A DNA stretch of 42,248 bases from positions 74,214 through 116,461 of the forward strand of contig JAJOJK010000005.1 of the NCBI GenBank assembly GCA_021208605.1, written 5' to 3'. The position numbers and the translations under genes were made by a program. The notes beneath the pieces were generated by a model that was not told the origin of the DNA, did no database searches, and was given only the letters and a program-made list of their open reading frames with translations. Positions 1-9,896 of the stretch are shown here, piece after piece (position 1 is the stretch's first letter; every line of letters begins with the position of its first letter). The stretch comes from Candidatus Woesebacteria bacterium. GTDB lineage: Bacteria; Patescibacteriota; Microgenomatia; UBA1400; UBA1396.

Positions 1-893
1 ACTCGGTTTGGCAACATTCTTCTTGCTCCGCATCAGCCCGTCTTTTGGCTCCCTTTTTTGGCCGCAGCAGCGACTTTACCTATTCTGTAAGTGAAGTTTT
101 GGCAGCGGGTGGCGTCACTGTGTGGAACAACATTGTTCGCGTCACTCCCTGGATCAGCACCTATTTGCGCCCAGAACTCATCACCCTGACCCTGATTGCG
201 TTAGTGGTTTCAAAATACCGAAAAATGCACTGGCTCCTCTGGCTGACCGCGCTCACCTTTGCAGCGCCACTCCTGATTCTCGGGAAAACGCTGCATCCCC
301 GATATTTTCTTCCCGTAGCACCATTTATAACTCTGAGCGCCGCTTTCATGGTCCACGAAGCCTGGGAGATGATCCGAAAAAAAGAATCGTGGGAAATGAC
401 GGTTATCTTTTTCGTCCTGATTGGTTTTTATGTCATCGGCTCGTTGCGGTTCCTGTTCTTTTCCTACTACGAACCCAATCAAATTCCCTTTGTCTTGCAC
501 GACCGCGAGCAGTACCTCACCGAGTGGTCCTCTGGACACGGCCTGGCCGAAACACGCGACTTAGTCGTCCAAGAAGTACACGATGGCAACTATGTCACCG
601 TTATTACTGAAGGTTCTTTTGGTTCCCTGCCAGACGGCCTTTTGCTCTACTTTGACCGCATACCAGAAATTGAATCCGTGCGAATCGAGGGCTTGGCGCA
701 GTACCCAGTGAAAACAATCCCTGATTGGGCTTGGGAAGCCGCCGAAGACCACACCACCTGGCTCGTACTCAACGAACATCGCAACGCATTGCCAGAAGAA
801 GTCATGCACAATCTCCACCTCGAAGCGAGCTACCCCCGCCCATATGGAGCGCCGGCATTGCAGGTATACGAATTGCGGCCAAATAAGGAATAG
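1..893 (+). CDS. GT-C/GT39-like polytopic membrane glycosyltransferase, C-terminal part (truncated by window start; possible frameshift near 43-46)
   Basis: Open frame continues to the window edge; hydrophobic segments then a soluble C-terminal domain; 'FGRSSDFTYSVSEVL' followed by membrane helices. The listed start at 45 is a TTG and probably not genuine. Confidence 0.55.
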   Translation, partial: SVWQHSSCSASARLLAPFFGRSSDFTYSVSEVLAAGGVTVWNNIVRVTPWISTYLRPELITLTLIALVVSKYRKMHWLLWLTALTFAAPLLILGKTLHPRYFLPVAPFITLSAAFMVHEAWEMIRKKESWEMTVIFFVLIGFYVIGSLRFLFFSYYEPNQIPFVLHDREQYLTEWSSGHGLAETRDLVVQEVHDGNYVTVITEGSFGSLPDGLLLYFDRIPEIESVRIEGLAQYPVKTIPDWAWEAAEDHTTWLVLNEHRNALPEEVMHNLHLEASYPRPYGAPALQVYELRPNKE

Positions 894-948
894 GCCAATA
901 TTCTATAAGGTCAGATTACAGAACGAATTTAGTAGGGTAAATCCGCAT

Positions 949-1623
949 TTACTCAATTACAGAAAATGTCAGATTCGCAGGAGCAAAGGAGCGCCGTAAA
1001 TCCCGGGTAAACATAATACCTCCACCTTGGAAAATAATCAGTACATAGCGATCTCGATTCTGATCGTCATCTCTGACTTTAGAAATCCGGATTTCAATAT
1101 CATCTTCATCGCCAAGGCGAGTACTCGCCTCAAACTGCATATGTCCATCAGGATACACTGCTGTCAGAGCAAGGGTAGGATTCGAGTCTAAGTTATAAAA
1201 ATTCAATCGGGCCACCAGTCCACCGCCTCGACCAGAAGAGCTTTCTTCAACAACTTCAATACTGCCACTTCCACTCGGAAAAGTTTCCGCCAGACTGAAC
1301 TCATACACCGCTGAATTGGAGGAAACTTCTTCAGCCTCTTCAGCGCTTGGTTCACTCCCGGCTGCTCTGCCCATCAAGGCACCGAGCGAAGACTCCTCTG
1401 AAGAAGTATCTCCATTCCCATTTTTCATCAACCGAGATAATGCGGATTCATTTTCGTCAACTATATCTTCACCACTTTGCGTTATAGGAGCTGAGCGAGT
1501 ACTCGATTCATCTCCGCCAGCATCTCCGCGCAGAAAATGGGCAGCTCCTATAAGCCCAGATGCAACTATCACACCAAGAAGTACTCTTACTCCGGTGCGT
1601 TGTTCATGTGATCTGTTTCTCAT
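949..1623 (-). CDS. Hypothetical membrane-anchored/secreted protein
   Basis: 224 aa ORF, N-terminal hydrophobic anchor (VRVLLGVIVASGLIGAAHFL), Ser/Glu-rich linker and beta-rich C-terminus; well-placed promoter upstream. Confidence 0.65.
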   Translation of the reverse strand: MRNRSHEQRTGVRVLLGVIVASGLIGAAHFLRGDAGGDESSTRSAPITQSGEDIVDENESALSRLMKNGNGDTSSEESSLGALMGRAAGSEPSAEEAEEVSSNSAVYEFSLAETFPSGSGSIEVVEESSSGRGGGLVARLNFYNLDSNPTLALTAVYPDGHMQFEASTRLGDEDDIEIRISKVRDDDQNRDRYVLIIFQGGGIMFTRDLRRSFAPANLTFSVIE

Positions 1624-1631
1624 ATCCCAAT

Positions 1632-1660
1632 ATTTTACTCGACAGTCAACAAAATTACAA
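1632..1660 (-). promoter_or_regulatory. Sigma70-type promoter for 949..1623: TTGTAA-N17-TAAAAT, 8 nt before ATG
   Basis: Minus-strand TTGTAA (1660-1655), 17-nt spacer, TAAAAT (1637-1632), then attgggat ATG. Confidence 0.55.
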
Positions 1661-1703
1661 TTTTCCCAGCCACCCCTCTTCCCACCCGAAAAACTCGTGT
1701 AGA

Positions 1704-3470
1704 ATGAACCCTATGCGTACCGCCAAACAGTGGATCACTTTTGTTGTCGCTTTTCTAATAGTCATTGCCTTTTCTTGGGCTTTTTTCGCTGGCGAGTTCT
1801 TCCGCATCCATGATTACACGCACGTAGCGCGCATTGTTGAGATGCATCGAGCGCTGGCAGCCGGGCATTTTCCAGTCCACTGGACTCAAAACTTTGGCTA
1901 CGGCTACGGCATGCCGCTCTTCCTGTTTTATGGACCACTGCCGTTTTATGTGGCCAGTGCCTTTGTATTCTTAGGAACCTCGCCGCTCTTGGCTATGAAA
2001 CTCATTTTCTTCTTGAGTGGCGTTATCGCCTTCGCTGGCATGTACTTGCTCATGCGCCGCTACAGTCACACCGCCGGCCTGATCGCCGCGACACTGTACT
2101 TCACCGCTCCTTACCGGGCGGTTGACCTGTTTGTGCGCGGGGCCGTCAATGAAGTCTGGGCGATCGGATTTTTACCCTGGTTAATCTACGGTGGATTAGA
2201 AATACGCAAACACCCCCGTCGCGGCATTGCCATCACGGCGGTTTCTACCGCCGCCATCATTCTTTCGCACAACCTCACCGCCTTCTTTGCTATTCCTTTG
2301 TTGGGATTGCTCACCGTGGGCTGGCAGTGGATTGAACACCGTCCGGCTTGGAAAGAGAATCTCTGGTTTATAGCCAGCGGAGTACTTGGGGCCTTGATGA
2401 GTCTGTTTTATATTCTTCCGGCGTTTCTGGAAAAACAGTACACCATTATAGACAGCATTCTCTCTGGATATTTTGAGTATCATCACCACTTTCTCTACAT
2501 TCGCCAGCTACTTGTTCCCCGCTGGGGATACGGCGGTTCTGGCTATGGTCCAGATGACGGCATCAGTTTCCACATCGGCACCATAGCCGTGATTCTGGGA
2601 CTTCTTGGTGGCGCGTTCTTGCTTCGATCACTCAAAAAGGCATGGAAGAACTGGCACAAAAAACATCCCAACACACTGCAACGCTCAGTCGAGATTGTCA
2701 CTGCAGCGTTTTCGCCTCGCCAATACGTCTTTGCTTTGAGCGCGGCACTCTTGGCCGTGGCTCTTTTCATGACCTTAACACACTCCAAACCAATCTGGGA
2801 TACTGTTCCACTCCTGAATTACATTCAATTCCCATGGCGATTTTTGGGCGTAGCGATTGTTTTTTCCAGCATTTTGGGTGGTATTGCTGTCAGCCAACTT
2901 CGCATAACCCCAGTACGCTGGTTTATTGGCTGGACTTTCCTTGGTTTAATCGTTCTCACGACCTGGAACTTCCACCGTCCAGAGTCATTTTTAGAACGAG
3001 CCGAAGATTTTTACTACACCGACACATCCACAATCCGCAGCAACATGAGCGACATTTTGCCTGATTACATTCCAGAGACTTTCGACCGCTCGCTGCCGCC
3101 AGTCAGCGAAAATCAACGTATCGTTATCGACACAGTCGACTCAGAGAATCAAAAACTGGAACTTTCTTGGCCACAAAAAGTACTTTGGCTCGGTGAAGCA
3201 CCAGCAGACTCGGTCGTCACCTGGAATATTGCCGATTTCCCAGGATGGCGCTACTACGTCAACGACCAAGAAGTAAACGCCGAACTCCTTGCCGACGGCC
3301 GTCGCCAATTTACCAGTGCTGAACCGGTATCATCAGCCGGTGCCGTCTTTACCATGACACCTGTGCGACAATACACGGCTCTCGTGAGCGCAATAGCCTG
3401 GATTCTCTGGTTCGCTCTCGCCCTACCGTGGAAAAAAGAATCATCTTCGAAAGCCAACCATGCCTCGTAA
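1704..3470 (+). CDS. Polytopic membrane protein, 6-pyruvoyl-tetrahydropterin synthase-related (PTPS_related) / YfhO-like
   Basis: Conserved-looking 'HDYTHVARIVEMHRALAAGHFPVHWTQNFGYGYGMPLFLFYGPLPFY' and many TM segments; start at 1704 or more likely 1713, not 1560. Confidence 0.7.
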   Translation: MNPMRTAKQWITFVVAFLIVIAFSWAFFAGEFFRIHDYTHVARIVEMHRALAAGHFPVHWTQNFGYGYGMPLFLFYGPLPFYVASAFVFLGTSPLLAMKLIFFLSGVIAFAGMYLLMRRYSHTAGLIAATLYFTAPYRAVDLFVRGAVNEVWAIGFLPWLIYGGLEIRKHPRRGIAITAVSTAAIILSHNLTAFFAIPLLGLLTVGWQWIEHRPAWKENLWFIASGVLGALMSLFYILPAFLEKQYTIIDSILSGYFEYHHHFLYIRQLLVPRWGYGGSGYGPDDGISFHIGTIAVILGLLGGAFLLRSLKKAWKNWHKKHPNTLQRSVEIVTAAFSPRQYVFALSAALLAVALFMTLTHSKPIWDTVPLLNYIQFPWRFLGVAIVFSSILGGIAVSQLRITPVRWFIGWTFLGLIVLTTWNFHRPESFLERAEDFYYTDTSTIRSNMSDILPDYIPETFDRSLPPVSENQRIVIDTVDSENQKLELSWPQKVLWLGEAPADSVVTWNIADFPGWRYYVNDQEVNAELLADGRRQFTSAEPVSSAGAVFTMTPVRQYTALVSAIAWILWFALALPWKKESSSKANHAS

Positions 3471-5031
3471 AAAACAAAAACCATCTCTTTCCCCAGAGGA
3501 AGTAAAAAATATTATCTCCACCGACGAAAGCGATAATCTTGAAGAGCTCACCACTTCACATGAGGAAAGTGATACAGCCGAAATAAAAAAACGCTCTATC
3601 GCTGGGGTTCTCAGCTACATGGGCCGCAGTGTGGCAGTGTATGGCATCGTGCTGGTCGCAAACTTCTTGTTGGCAGCATTTCTTTCACCAGATGATTTTG
3701 GTATTTACTACCTGGTCACGGCCGTCCTCTCGCTGTTTACGTTCTTATCAGACATCGGCTTAGCCTCGGCGCTCATCCAGAAAAAAGAAGAACCAACCAA
3801 AGAAGATTTACGCACTACCTTCACTGTACAGCAGATTCTAGCGATACTTATTTTTGTGGTGGTCGTAGCACTCACGCCATACTGGACCACCGTGCAAAAT
3901 CTTTCTGGAGAAGCATTGTGGCTGCTCTATATCGTGGCTGCATCCTTCTTTGTGATTACGTTTAAAACGATTCCTTCGGTATTGTTATCGCGTCAGCTGC
4001 GTTTCGATTTACTGGCGATTCCCTCCATCGTCGAAAACATGATCTTTTACGGCATCGTGACGCTTATGGCGTGGCGCGGGTTCGGCGTGCAAAGCTTCAT
4101 TTGGGGAATCCTCGCACGCGACGTAGCGGGCATTGCGGTCATGTACTCACTGCAGCGCTGGCCATTTGGCATCGGTATCTGGCGAAAAAGTCTTAAAGAA
4201 CTCATGTCCTTTGGTTTCCGCTTCCAGCTCAATGATCTCCTCGCCCGCGTAAAAGACGACTTGATCACAATTGTGGTGGTCGGCGCTTGGCTCGATCCGG
4301 CTGCTCTCGGTTATATTGGCTGGGCCAAACGAAATACCAATATGCCGCAGCAGTTCACCGTTAATAACATCACCGCAATTACATTCCCAACCTTTGCCCG
4401 TCTCCAGCATGATAAAAACTTGCTGCGCAAAGCCATCGAGAAAACTATTTTCTTTATCTCGTTAGTGAACTTCCCGCTCTTGGCCGGCATGGCGCTCTTT
4501 TTCTACCCGCTCGTCACACTGATTCCGGAGTACAACAAATGGCAGCCGGCCTTAATTGCGCTGGCACTCTTTGCGGTCAACATTGCCTGGGGAAGCGTTT
4601 CGACGCCACTCACCAACACACTCAACGCGATTGGACATGTTAATAAGACGCTCATTCTCATGGTCATGTGGACCGTGCTCACCTGGATCCTGACGCCGCT
4701 CGGCATCTACTACTTCGGATACACTGGTGTCGCCTTGGCTTCGGCACTGATTGGATTTAGCTCGGTCGTCACCGTGTGGATGGTGCAACAAGTCGTGCCA
4801 TTTTCATTCTTCGGAAACATGTGGCGACAACTCTTGGCTACTACTATCATGACCGCCTTTGGCTGGATCACCATGCCACTCTGGATGCAATCACTCGCGC
4901 ACATGGCAGTCGGTATTGTCATAACCGGAAGTGTATTTGCTATAGTGTTCTTACTCATTGGCTGGAAACGCCTGAAAAAAGAAATGGAATCGCTGGGACT
5001 ATGGCCACTCAAGCTCCGACTCTCTCGGTAG
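3460..5031 (+). CDS. Polysaccharide biosynthesis flippase (MOP/Wzx-like)
   Basis: About 12-14 TM segments; 'VLSYMGRSVAVYGIVLVANFLLAAFLSPDDFGIYYLVTAVLSLFTFLSDIGLASALIQK' is typical of Wzx/MOP flippases. Confidence 0.82.
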   Translation: MPRKKQKPSLSPEEVKNIISTDESDNLEELTTSHEESDTAEIKKRSIAGVLSYMGRSVAVYGIVLVANFLLAAFLSPDDFGIYYLVTAVLSLFTFLSDIGLASALIQKKEEPTKEDLRTTFTVQQILAILIFVVVVALTPYWTTVQNLSGEALWLLYIVAASFFVITFKTIPSVLLSRQLRFDLLAIPSIVENMIFYGIVTLMAWRGFGVQSFIWGILARDVAGIAVMYSLQRWPFGIGIWRKSLKELMSFGFRFQLNDLLARVKDDLITIVVVGAWLDPAALGYIGWAKRNTNMPQQFTVNNITAITFPTFARLQHDKNLLRKAIEKTIFFISLVNFPLLAGMALFFYPLVTLIPEYNKWQPALIALALFAVNIAWGSVSTPLTNTLNAIGHVNKTLILMVMWTVLTWILTPLGIYYFGYTGVALASALIGFSSVVTVWMVQQVVPFSFFGNMWRQLLATTIMTAFGWITMPLWMQSLAHMAVGIVITGSVFAIVFLLIGWKRLKKEMESLGLWPLKLRLSR

Positions 5032-5909
5032 TCGTCAATACCAAGAACTCTGCTGCCACGCTGAAAGCGTGTCTCAATAGTGTCAAAAGCATTGCCGACG
5101 AAATCATTGTCATGGATATGCACAGTGATGATCGCACTGTCGAGATCGCCAAAAATTTCCGTGCCAAAGTGTTTTACCATCCCGACGTTGGCTACGTCGA
5201 ACCCGCCCGTAATGCCGCAATTGGCAAAGCTACCGGTGACTGGGTCCTCATTCTGGACTCCGATGAAACCATTCCGCCGAGCCTGGCCACAGAAATTCGC
5301 GAGACACTCATCCTCGACCCCAAAACCGACGCCTATTTCCTCCCGAGAAAGAACATTATTTTTGGGAAATGGGTCAAGACCGGCTGGTGGCCTGACTACG
5401 TTTTACGCCTGTTTAAGCCTAATTTAGTCGTATGGAGCAATGAAATTCACTCTACCCCTCAAATTAGCGGAACAGCGGAGAGACTGCCAGAATCAGAAAA
5501 GCTCGCCATCGTTCACGAAAACTACCAAACAGTAGATCAATTCATCGATCGTGCCCAGAGATACGGACGTATTGTCGCTACCAATCAACACGAAAACAAA
5601 AAAACAACTCCTGACCCGCTCAAAAACTTCTTTTCGGAGTTCTTACGGCGCTATTTCCAGTGGGATGGTCAAAACGACGGCGCCCACGGCTACTATTTGT
5701 CAGTCTTGCAAGGTTTGACAGCGGTTTTGGAATCGGCGTATCTGTGGGAAAAGAAAGAATTTTCTTCTGCCAAGAAACAAGTGAAAATTTCTGGGCTGCT
5801 TGCGGAGATGGCGCGCGAAGCGCGCTACTGGGAACTGACCAATAAAGTAAACGCCTCATCAGGAATTCTGCGCTGGTACTGGAAAGGTCGCCGATGGCTG
5901 AGTCGGTAA
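5001..5909 (+). CDS. Glycosyltransferase family 2
   Basis: TLSVVVNTKNSAATLKACLNSVKSIADEIIVMDMHSDDRTVEIAKNF... GDWVLILDSDE; start MATQAP at 5001 overlapping the flippase end. Confidence 0.85.
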   Translation: MATQAPTLSVVVNTKNSAATLKACLNSVKSIADEIIVMDMHSDDRTVEIAKNFRAKVFYHPDVGYVEPARNAAIGKATGDWVLILDSDETIPPSLATEIRETLILDPKTDAYFLPRKNIIFGKWVKTGWWPDYVLRLFKPNLVVWSNEIHSTPQISGTAERLPESEKLAIVHENYQTVDQFIDRAQRYGRIVATNQHENKKTTPDPLKNFFSEFLRRYFQWDGQNDGAHGYYLSVLQGLTAVLESAYLWEKKEFSSAKKQVKISGLLAEMAREARYWELTNKVNASSGILRWYWKGRRWLSR

Positions 5910-6862
5910 GCCAACAAACGTCTCGCGGCACCGACATGCCGATCGATACCAAACGTATCGGCGTGGTTATTGTGCACTACAACAACGCCGACAACGTGCG
6001 CGAGTGTCTCCTTTCGCTCGGCAATACGACGAATGCCGCTGAACTGCACCCGATTATTGTCGACAACGCTTCCACACAACCGGTGAGTGACGTGGTGGCA
6101 GACTACAATGGCAACATTACTCTCCTGCGTTTAGAAGAAAACACCGGTTTCACCGGGGCCAACAACCACGGTATCGCGTGGGCTATGGAAAACTTGCAAA
6201 GCGACGTGGTGATTCTCTTAAACGATGACACGATTGTAGAAAAGTCTGCTTTAGAAACGCTCATCGCCACGGTGCGCAGCAACGCCAAAATTGGCGCGGC
6301 CGTTCCCAAGATCTACTTTAATCCTGGCAATGAGTTTCACGCTGGATATGAAGACGACCACATTGGCCGCGTGTTTTGGTATGGTGGCGGCGTCATTGAT
6401 TGGACGGAAGTGGTGGCGTTTCACCGGGCGGTCGACGAAGTCGACCGCGGCCAGTACAACCGTCCAGAAGGAACTCCGTTTGCCACTGGCTGCTGCCTCG
6501 CCCTCCGCACCGAAGCCCTGCAAAAGCACGGCGCTTTCGACGACAAATATTTCTTATATTTTGAAGATGTCGACCTATCTTGCCGCCTGCAAAAGCATGG
6601 CTACAAGGTTCGCTACCAACCGCAAGCGGTTATCTGGCATAAGAATGCTGGCTCTTCGGGCAGTGGTTCGCCACTCCACGTGTATTACCAAACTCGCAAT
6701 CGCTACCTGTTCGGATTTCGCTACGCACCCTGGCGCACGAAACTGTTTCTGCTCAAACACATGTGGCGACAGTACCGCAGTGGAGATCCAGTCATAAAAC
6801 GCGCTATACTCGACGTACTCAAAAACAACTATGGCATCAACTCTGAACTCCACCACTCCTAA
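5894..6862 (+). CDS. Glycosyltransferase family 2 (rhamnosyltransferase-like)
   Basis: IGVVIVHYNNADNVRECLLSL...ILLNDDTIV...GAFDDKYFLYFEDVDLSCRLQKHGYKVRYQPQAVIWH. Confidence 0.87.
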   Translation: MAESVSQQTSRGTDMPIDTKRIGVVIVHYNNADNVRECLLSLGNTTNAAELHPIIVDNASTQPVSDVVADYNGNITLLRLEENTGFTGANNHGIAWAMENLQSDVVILLNDDTIVEKSALETLIATVRSNAKIGAAVPKIYFNPGNEFHAGYEDDHIGRVFWYGGGVIDWTEVVAFHRAVDEVDRGQYNRPEGTPFATGCCLALRTEALQKHGAFDDKYFLYFEDVDLSCRLQKHGYKVRYQPQAVIWHKNAGSSGSGSPLHVYYQTRNRYLFGFRYAPWRTKLFLLKHMWRQYRSGDPVIKRAILDVLKNNYGINSELHHS

Positions 6863-7676
6863 CTCTCCGCACTCCATTACGGCGGTCATCATCGCGCGCA
6901 ATGAAGAGGGCATGATTGTGAACTGCATTGAAACGCTGCGCTGGGCAGATGAAATACTAGTGCTGGATACGGGTTCTAAAGACCGTACTCGCGGCGTGGC
7001 CCAACGTGCTGGCGCGCGCGTCGAGCAAGCTCACGGCACAAATTTCTCTGAGTGGCGCAACGAAGCTGCCGAACTCGTCACCACAGCCTGGATTCTCTAC
7101 ATTGACGCCGATGAACGGGTGACACCTGCGTTAGCTCGCACCATCCAGAATCGTGTCCCGCGCACTGACTTTGATGCCTACACCATTCACCGCAACAACA
7201 TTCACATGGGTCGCTGGATGCAACATGGCGGTTGGAATAATGACGAACTTCTGCGTCTGGTCAAAAAAGAAAAGCTGCGCACATGGGTCGGCGAAGTCCA
7301 TGAACACGCCGAAATTACCGGCCGAATCGGACAAATTGATGAACCACTGGTTCACTTAACCCACCGCTCACTGTATGACGGTCTGAAAAAATCGATTGAT
7401 TGGACAGACGTTGAAGCTCAGCTCATGCTGGAAGTGAATCACCCCAGAATCACACCACTTCGCCTTTTCAAAATCGTCATTTTTGACATCATCAATCGCC
7501 TGGTTTTCAAAATGGCGTGGAAAGATGGTCATGAAGGCGTGATTGAGGCGATGGTCCAAACCATGAATCGTTTCTTGGTATACGTCCGCCTGTGGGAACT
7601 CCAACAAAAACCATCACTCGAAAAACGCTACGATCGCATCGAACTCGAAATTCAAAAGCAGTGGAATCAACAGTAA
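6831..7676 (+). CDS. Glycosyltransferase family 2
   Basis: SITAVIIARNEEGMIVNCIETLRWADEILVLDTGSKDRT...WILYIDADERV. Confidence 0.87.
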   Translation: MASTLNSTTPNSPHSITAVIIARNEEGMIVNCIETLRWADEILVLDTGSKDRTRGVAQRAGARVEQAHGTNFSEWRNEAAELVTTAWILYIDADERVTPALARTIQNRVPRTDFDAYTIHRNNIHMGRWMQHGGWNNDELLRLVKKEKLRTWVGEVHEHAEITGRIGQIDEPLVHLTHRSLYDGLKKSIDWTDVEAQLMLEVNHPRITPLRLFKIVIFDIINRLVFKMAWKDGHEGVIEAMVQTMNRFLVYVRLWELQQKPSLEKRYDRIELEIQKQWNQQ

Positions 7677-7688
7677 GGAGTAAATTTC

Positions 7689-8810
7689 ATGCGTGTGGGC
7701 ATTTTTTCTCCCTATCTTCCCAAGCACTATGGCGGCGGTGAAAAACACGTCTTGGCGACGGCTGAGTTTTTAAGCCGACAACACGAAGTCACTATTTTTA
7801 TCCCTACTTCCACAGAGAATATTGAAGCCGCTCAAGCGCAGTATGAATCGTTTTTTGACCTGGATTTGTCTCGAGTGCAGTGGCAACCTTCCACTCTTGC
7901 TGACCGCACGCTCAAATCCTGGCAGATTTGGAGTTTGACACGCCAATTCGATGTTTTTCTCTATGCTACGGACGGAAGTATTTTCCTCTCAGGAGCGAAA
8001 AAAAGTATCTTGCATGTCCAGATTCCGTTTACCAATCAGCATCGTGGTTTGTGGCCGCGGAAAAAGTTGAATTCTTGGAATGTGATTAACACCAATTCCG
8101 AATTTACCAAGGAAGTGATCGAGTCTCACTGGAACACGGCCGTCGACGTCATTCACTATCCCTATGTGGATACTGCCCAGATTCCGTTTTCGCCTGATAT
8201 GCGCAAGCAGCGCCAAATCCTCGCCGTGGGCCGCTTTTACGATCCTGAGCATACTGACGTGCATGCTAAACGCCAAGATGTTTTAGTTGAGACTTTCAAG
8301 CGCGGCTGCAAGGAACTCGGCTGGGACAAACGCAACTGGCAACTCCATCTGGTTGGTGCAGTGGAACCGGATTCGGTACACACCGCATTTGTAACCCGAC
8401 TAAAAAAGGCTGCCCAAGGCTTTCCAATTTTCTTCCACCACGACATTTCTCACACTGAACTCAGCGATCTCTACGCCAAAAGCCGATTCTTTTGGCATGC
8501 AGCCGGCTACGGAGTTGACGAAACAACCCATCCGCAAAAAGTGGAACACTTTGGCATGTCGACTATCGAAGCCATGGCCCGCGGAACTCTGCCAGTCGTG
8601 ACTGACAAAGGTGGTCTCAAAGAAACCGTTGACCACGGCGAAAACGGCTTCCGTTTTTCTACTGATGATGAACTGTTGTCGTACACACACGAACTCATGG
8701 GTCTCAAAACGGATGAGCGCGCCACCTGGGCGCAACGCGCCCGCACCAAAGCAGAACAGTTTTCTCTGGAGCGCTTCCACCACACGATTGACCAGATGCT
8801 GAGCATGTAG
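7689..8810 (+). CDS. Glycosyltransferase family 4 (GT-B)
   Basis: MRVGIFSPYLPKHYGGGEKHVL...; C-terminal HFGMSTIEAMARGTLPVVTDKGGLKETV; upstream SD aaggag. Confidence 0.87.
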   Translation: MRVGIFSPYLPKHYGGGEKHVLATAEFLSRQHEVTIFIPTSTENIEAAQAQYESFFDLDLSRVQWQPSTLADRTLKSWQIWSLTRQFDVFLYATDGSIFLSGAKKSILHVQIPFTNQHRGLWPRKKLNSWNVINTNSEFTKEVIESHWNTAVDVIHYPYVDTAQIPFSPDMRKQRQILAVGRFYDPEHTDVHAKRQDVLVETFKRGCKELGWDKRNWQLHLVGAVEPDSVHTAFVTRLKKAAQGFPIFFHHDISHTELSDLYAKSRFFWHAAGYGVDETTHPQKVEHFGMSTIEAMARGTLPVVTDKGGLKETVDHGENGFRFSTDDELLSYTHELMGLKTDERATWAQRARTKAEQFSLERFHHTIDQMLSM

Positions 8811-8838
8811 CACACAAGTTCCCACTTTCCTGAGGTGG

Positions 8839-8866
8839 TTGACACCTGCCAGTTTCCCCGCACAAT
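8839..8866 (+). promoter_or_regulatory. Promoter TTGACA-N16-CACAAT, 6 nt before ATG 8873
   Basis: Perfect -35 TTGACA (8839-8844), CACAAT (8861-8866), agaagt, ATG. Confidence 0.6.
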
Positions 8867-8872
8867 AGAAGT

Positions 8873-9823
8873 ATGAAACATCCTGGCTCTGATCCCGCCT
8901 TGTCGGTGGTCATTCCCACTTTTAACGGTCGTCATTTGCTCCAGAAACACTTACCTGATGTGGTCGCAATGTTGCGTGATGGTGACGAAATTGTCATTGT
9001 TGATGACGCCTCCACTGATGACACCGCTCACTGGGTAAAGTCATTTTCGCCTGAGAAAAAAATAAAGATCAAATACGAAAAACACAAAAAAAACGCTCGC
9101 TTTGCCGCCGCTGTAAACACTGGTGTGCAGGCAGCCAAACATCCGTTTGTATTTCTCATCAATAATGATGTTTCACCACTTTCCCAGGACATTCGAGAAC
9201 GAATTTTAGAACCGTTCGTCCACGATCCAGAACTCTTTGCTGTGGGTTGTGCCGAAGTTGCCACCCGGGAAAAAGACGCTTCCATCTCTGGCCGCGGTAC
9301 TGGTGGCTTCCGGCGAGGTTTGCTCGTACACTGGTATGATTCCAACCAAAACAACTCCACCACACTCTGGACTTCTGGCGGCAGCATGGCCTTTGACCGG
9401 GCTAAATTCCTCGAGATTGGCGGCATGGACACCCTCTTTTACCCGGCCTATGAAGAAGACCGTGACCTCAGCTACCGCGCCGTGAAACACGGTTGGAAAA
9501 TCAAGTTTCTCCCGCAAGCCAAAGTGCTTCATCAACACGAAACCACGAATACATCGGTCTTTGGCCGAAAAAATATGGAGATCATGTCCTGGAAAAATCA
9601 GTTTCTGATTGTTTGGAAAAATATTACGGATCGCAACATGCTCCTGCAACATGTTCTCTGGTTACCGTATCACCTCACGATCACCAACTGGAAGACAGGG
9701 GGAGCGGTGGTACGTGGCCTGTGGCGAGCGCTGCAACAATTCTCGGAAGTACGGCGGAAACGTCGCCAGGTGGCTCGCCTCTGGGAGCGCAGCGATCGGG
9801 CTGTTTTGCGCATGGCGCAGTAG
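8873..9823 (+). CDS. Glycosyltransferase family 2
   Basis: LSVVIPTFNGRHLLQKHLPDVV...EIVIVDDASTDDT...GGMDTLFYPAYEEDRDLSYRAVKHGWKIKFLPQAKVLHQH. Confidence 0.87.
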   Translation: MKHPGSDPALSVVIPTFNGRHLLQKHLPDVVAMLRDGDEIVIVDDASTDDTAHWVKSFSPEKKIKIKYEKHKKNARFAAAVNTGVQAAKHPFVFLINNDVSPLSQDIRERILEPFVHDPELFAVGCAEVATREKDASISGRGTGGFRRGLLVHWYDSNQNNSTTLWTSGGSMAFDRAKFLEIGGMDTLFYPAYEEDRDLSYRAVKHGWKIKFLPQAKVLHQHETTNTSVFGRKNMEIMSWKNQFLIVWKNITDRNMLLQHVLWLPYHLTITNWKTGGAVVRGLWRALQQFSEVRRKRRQVARLWERSDRAVLRMAQ

Positions 9824-9896
9824 TTGGCCGTTTTTTTGTCCAATTTTTTCGCCCGGACTCGACCTTCCATTTATTTTTCTCTCGACCTGTGCCACA

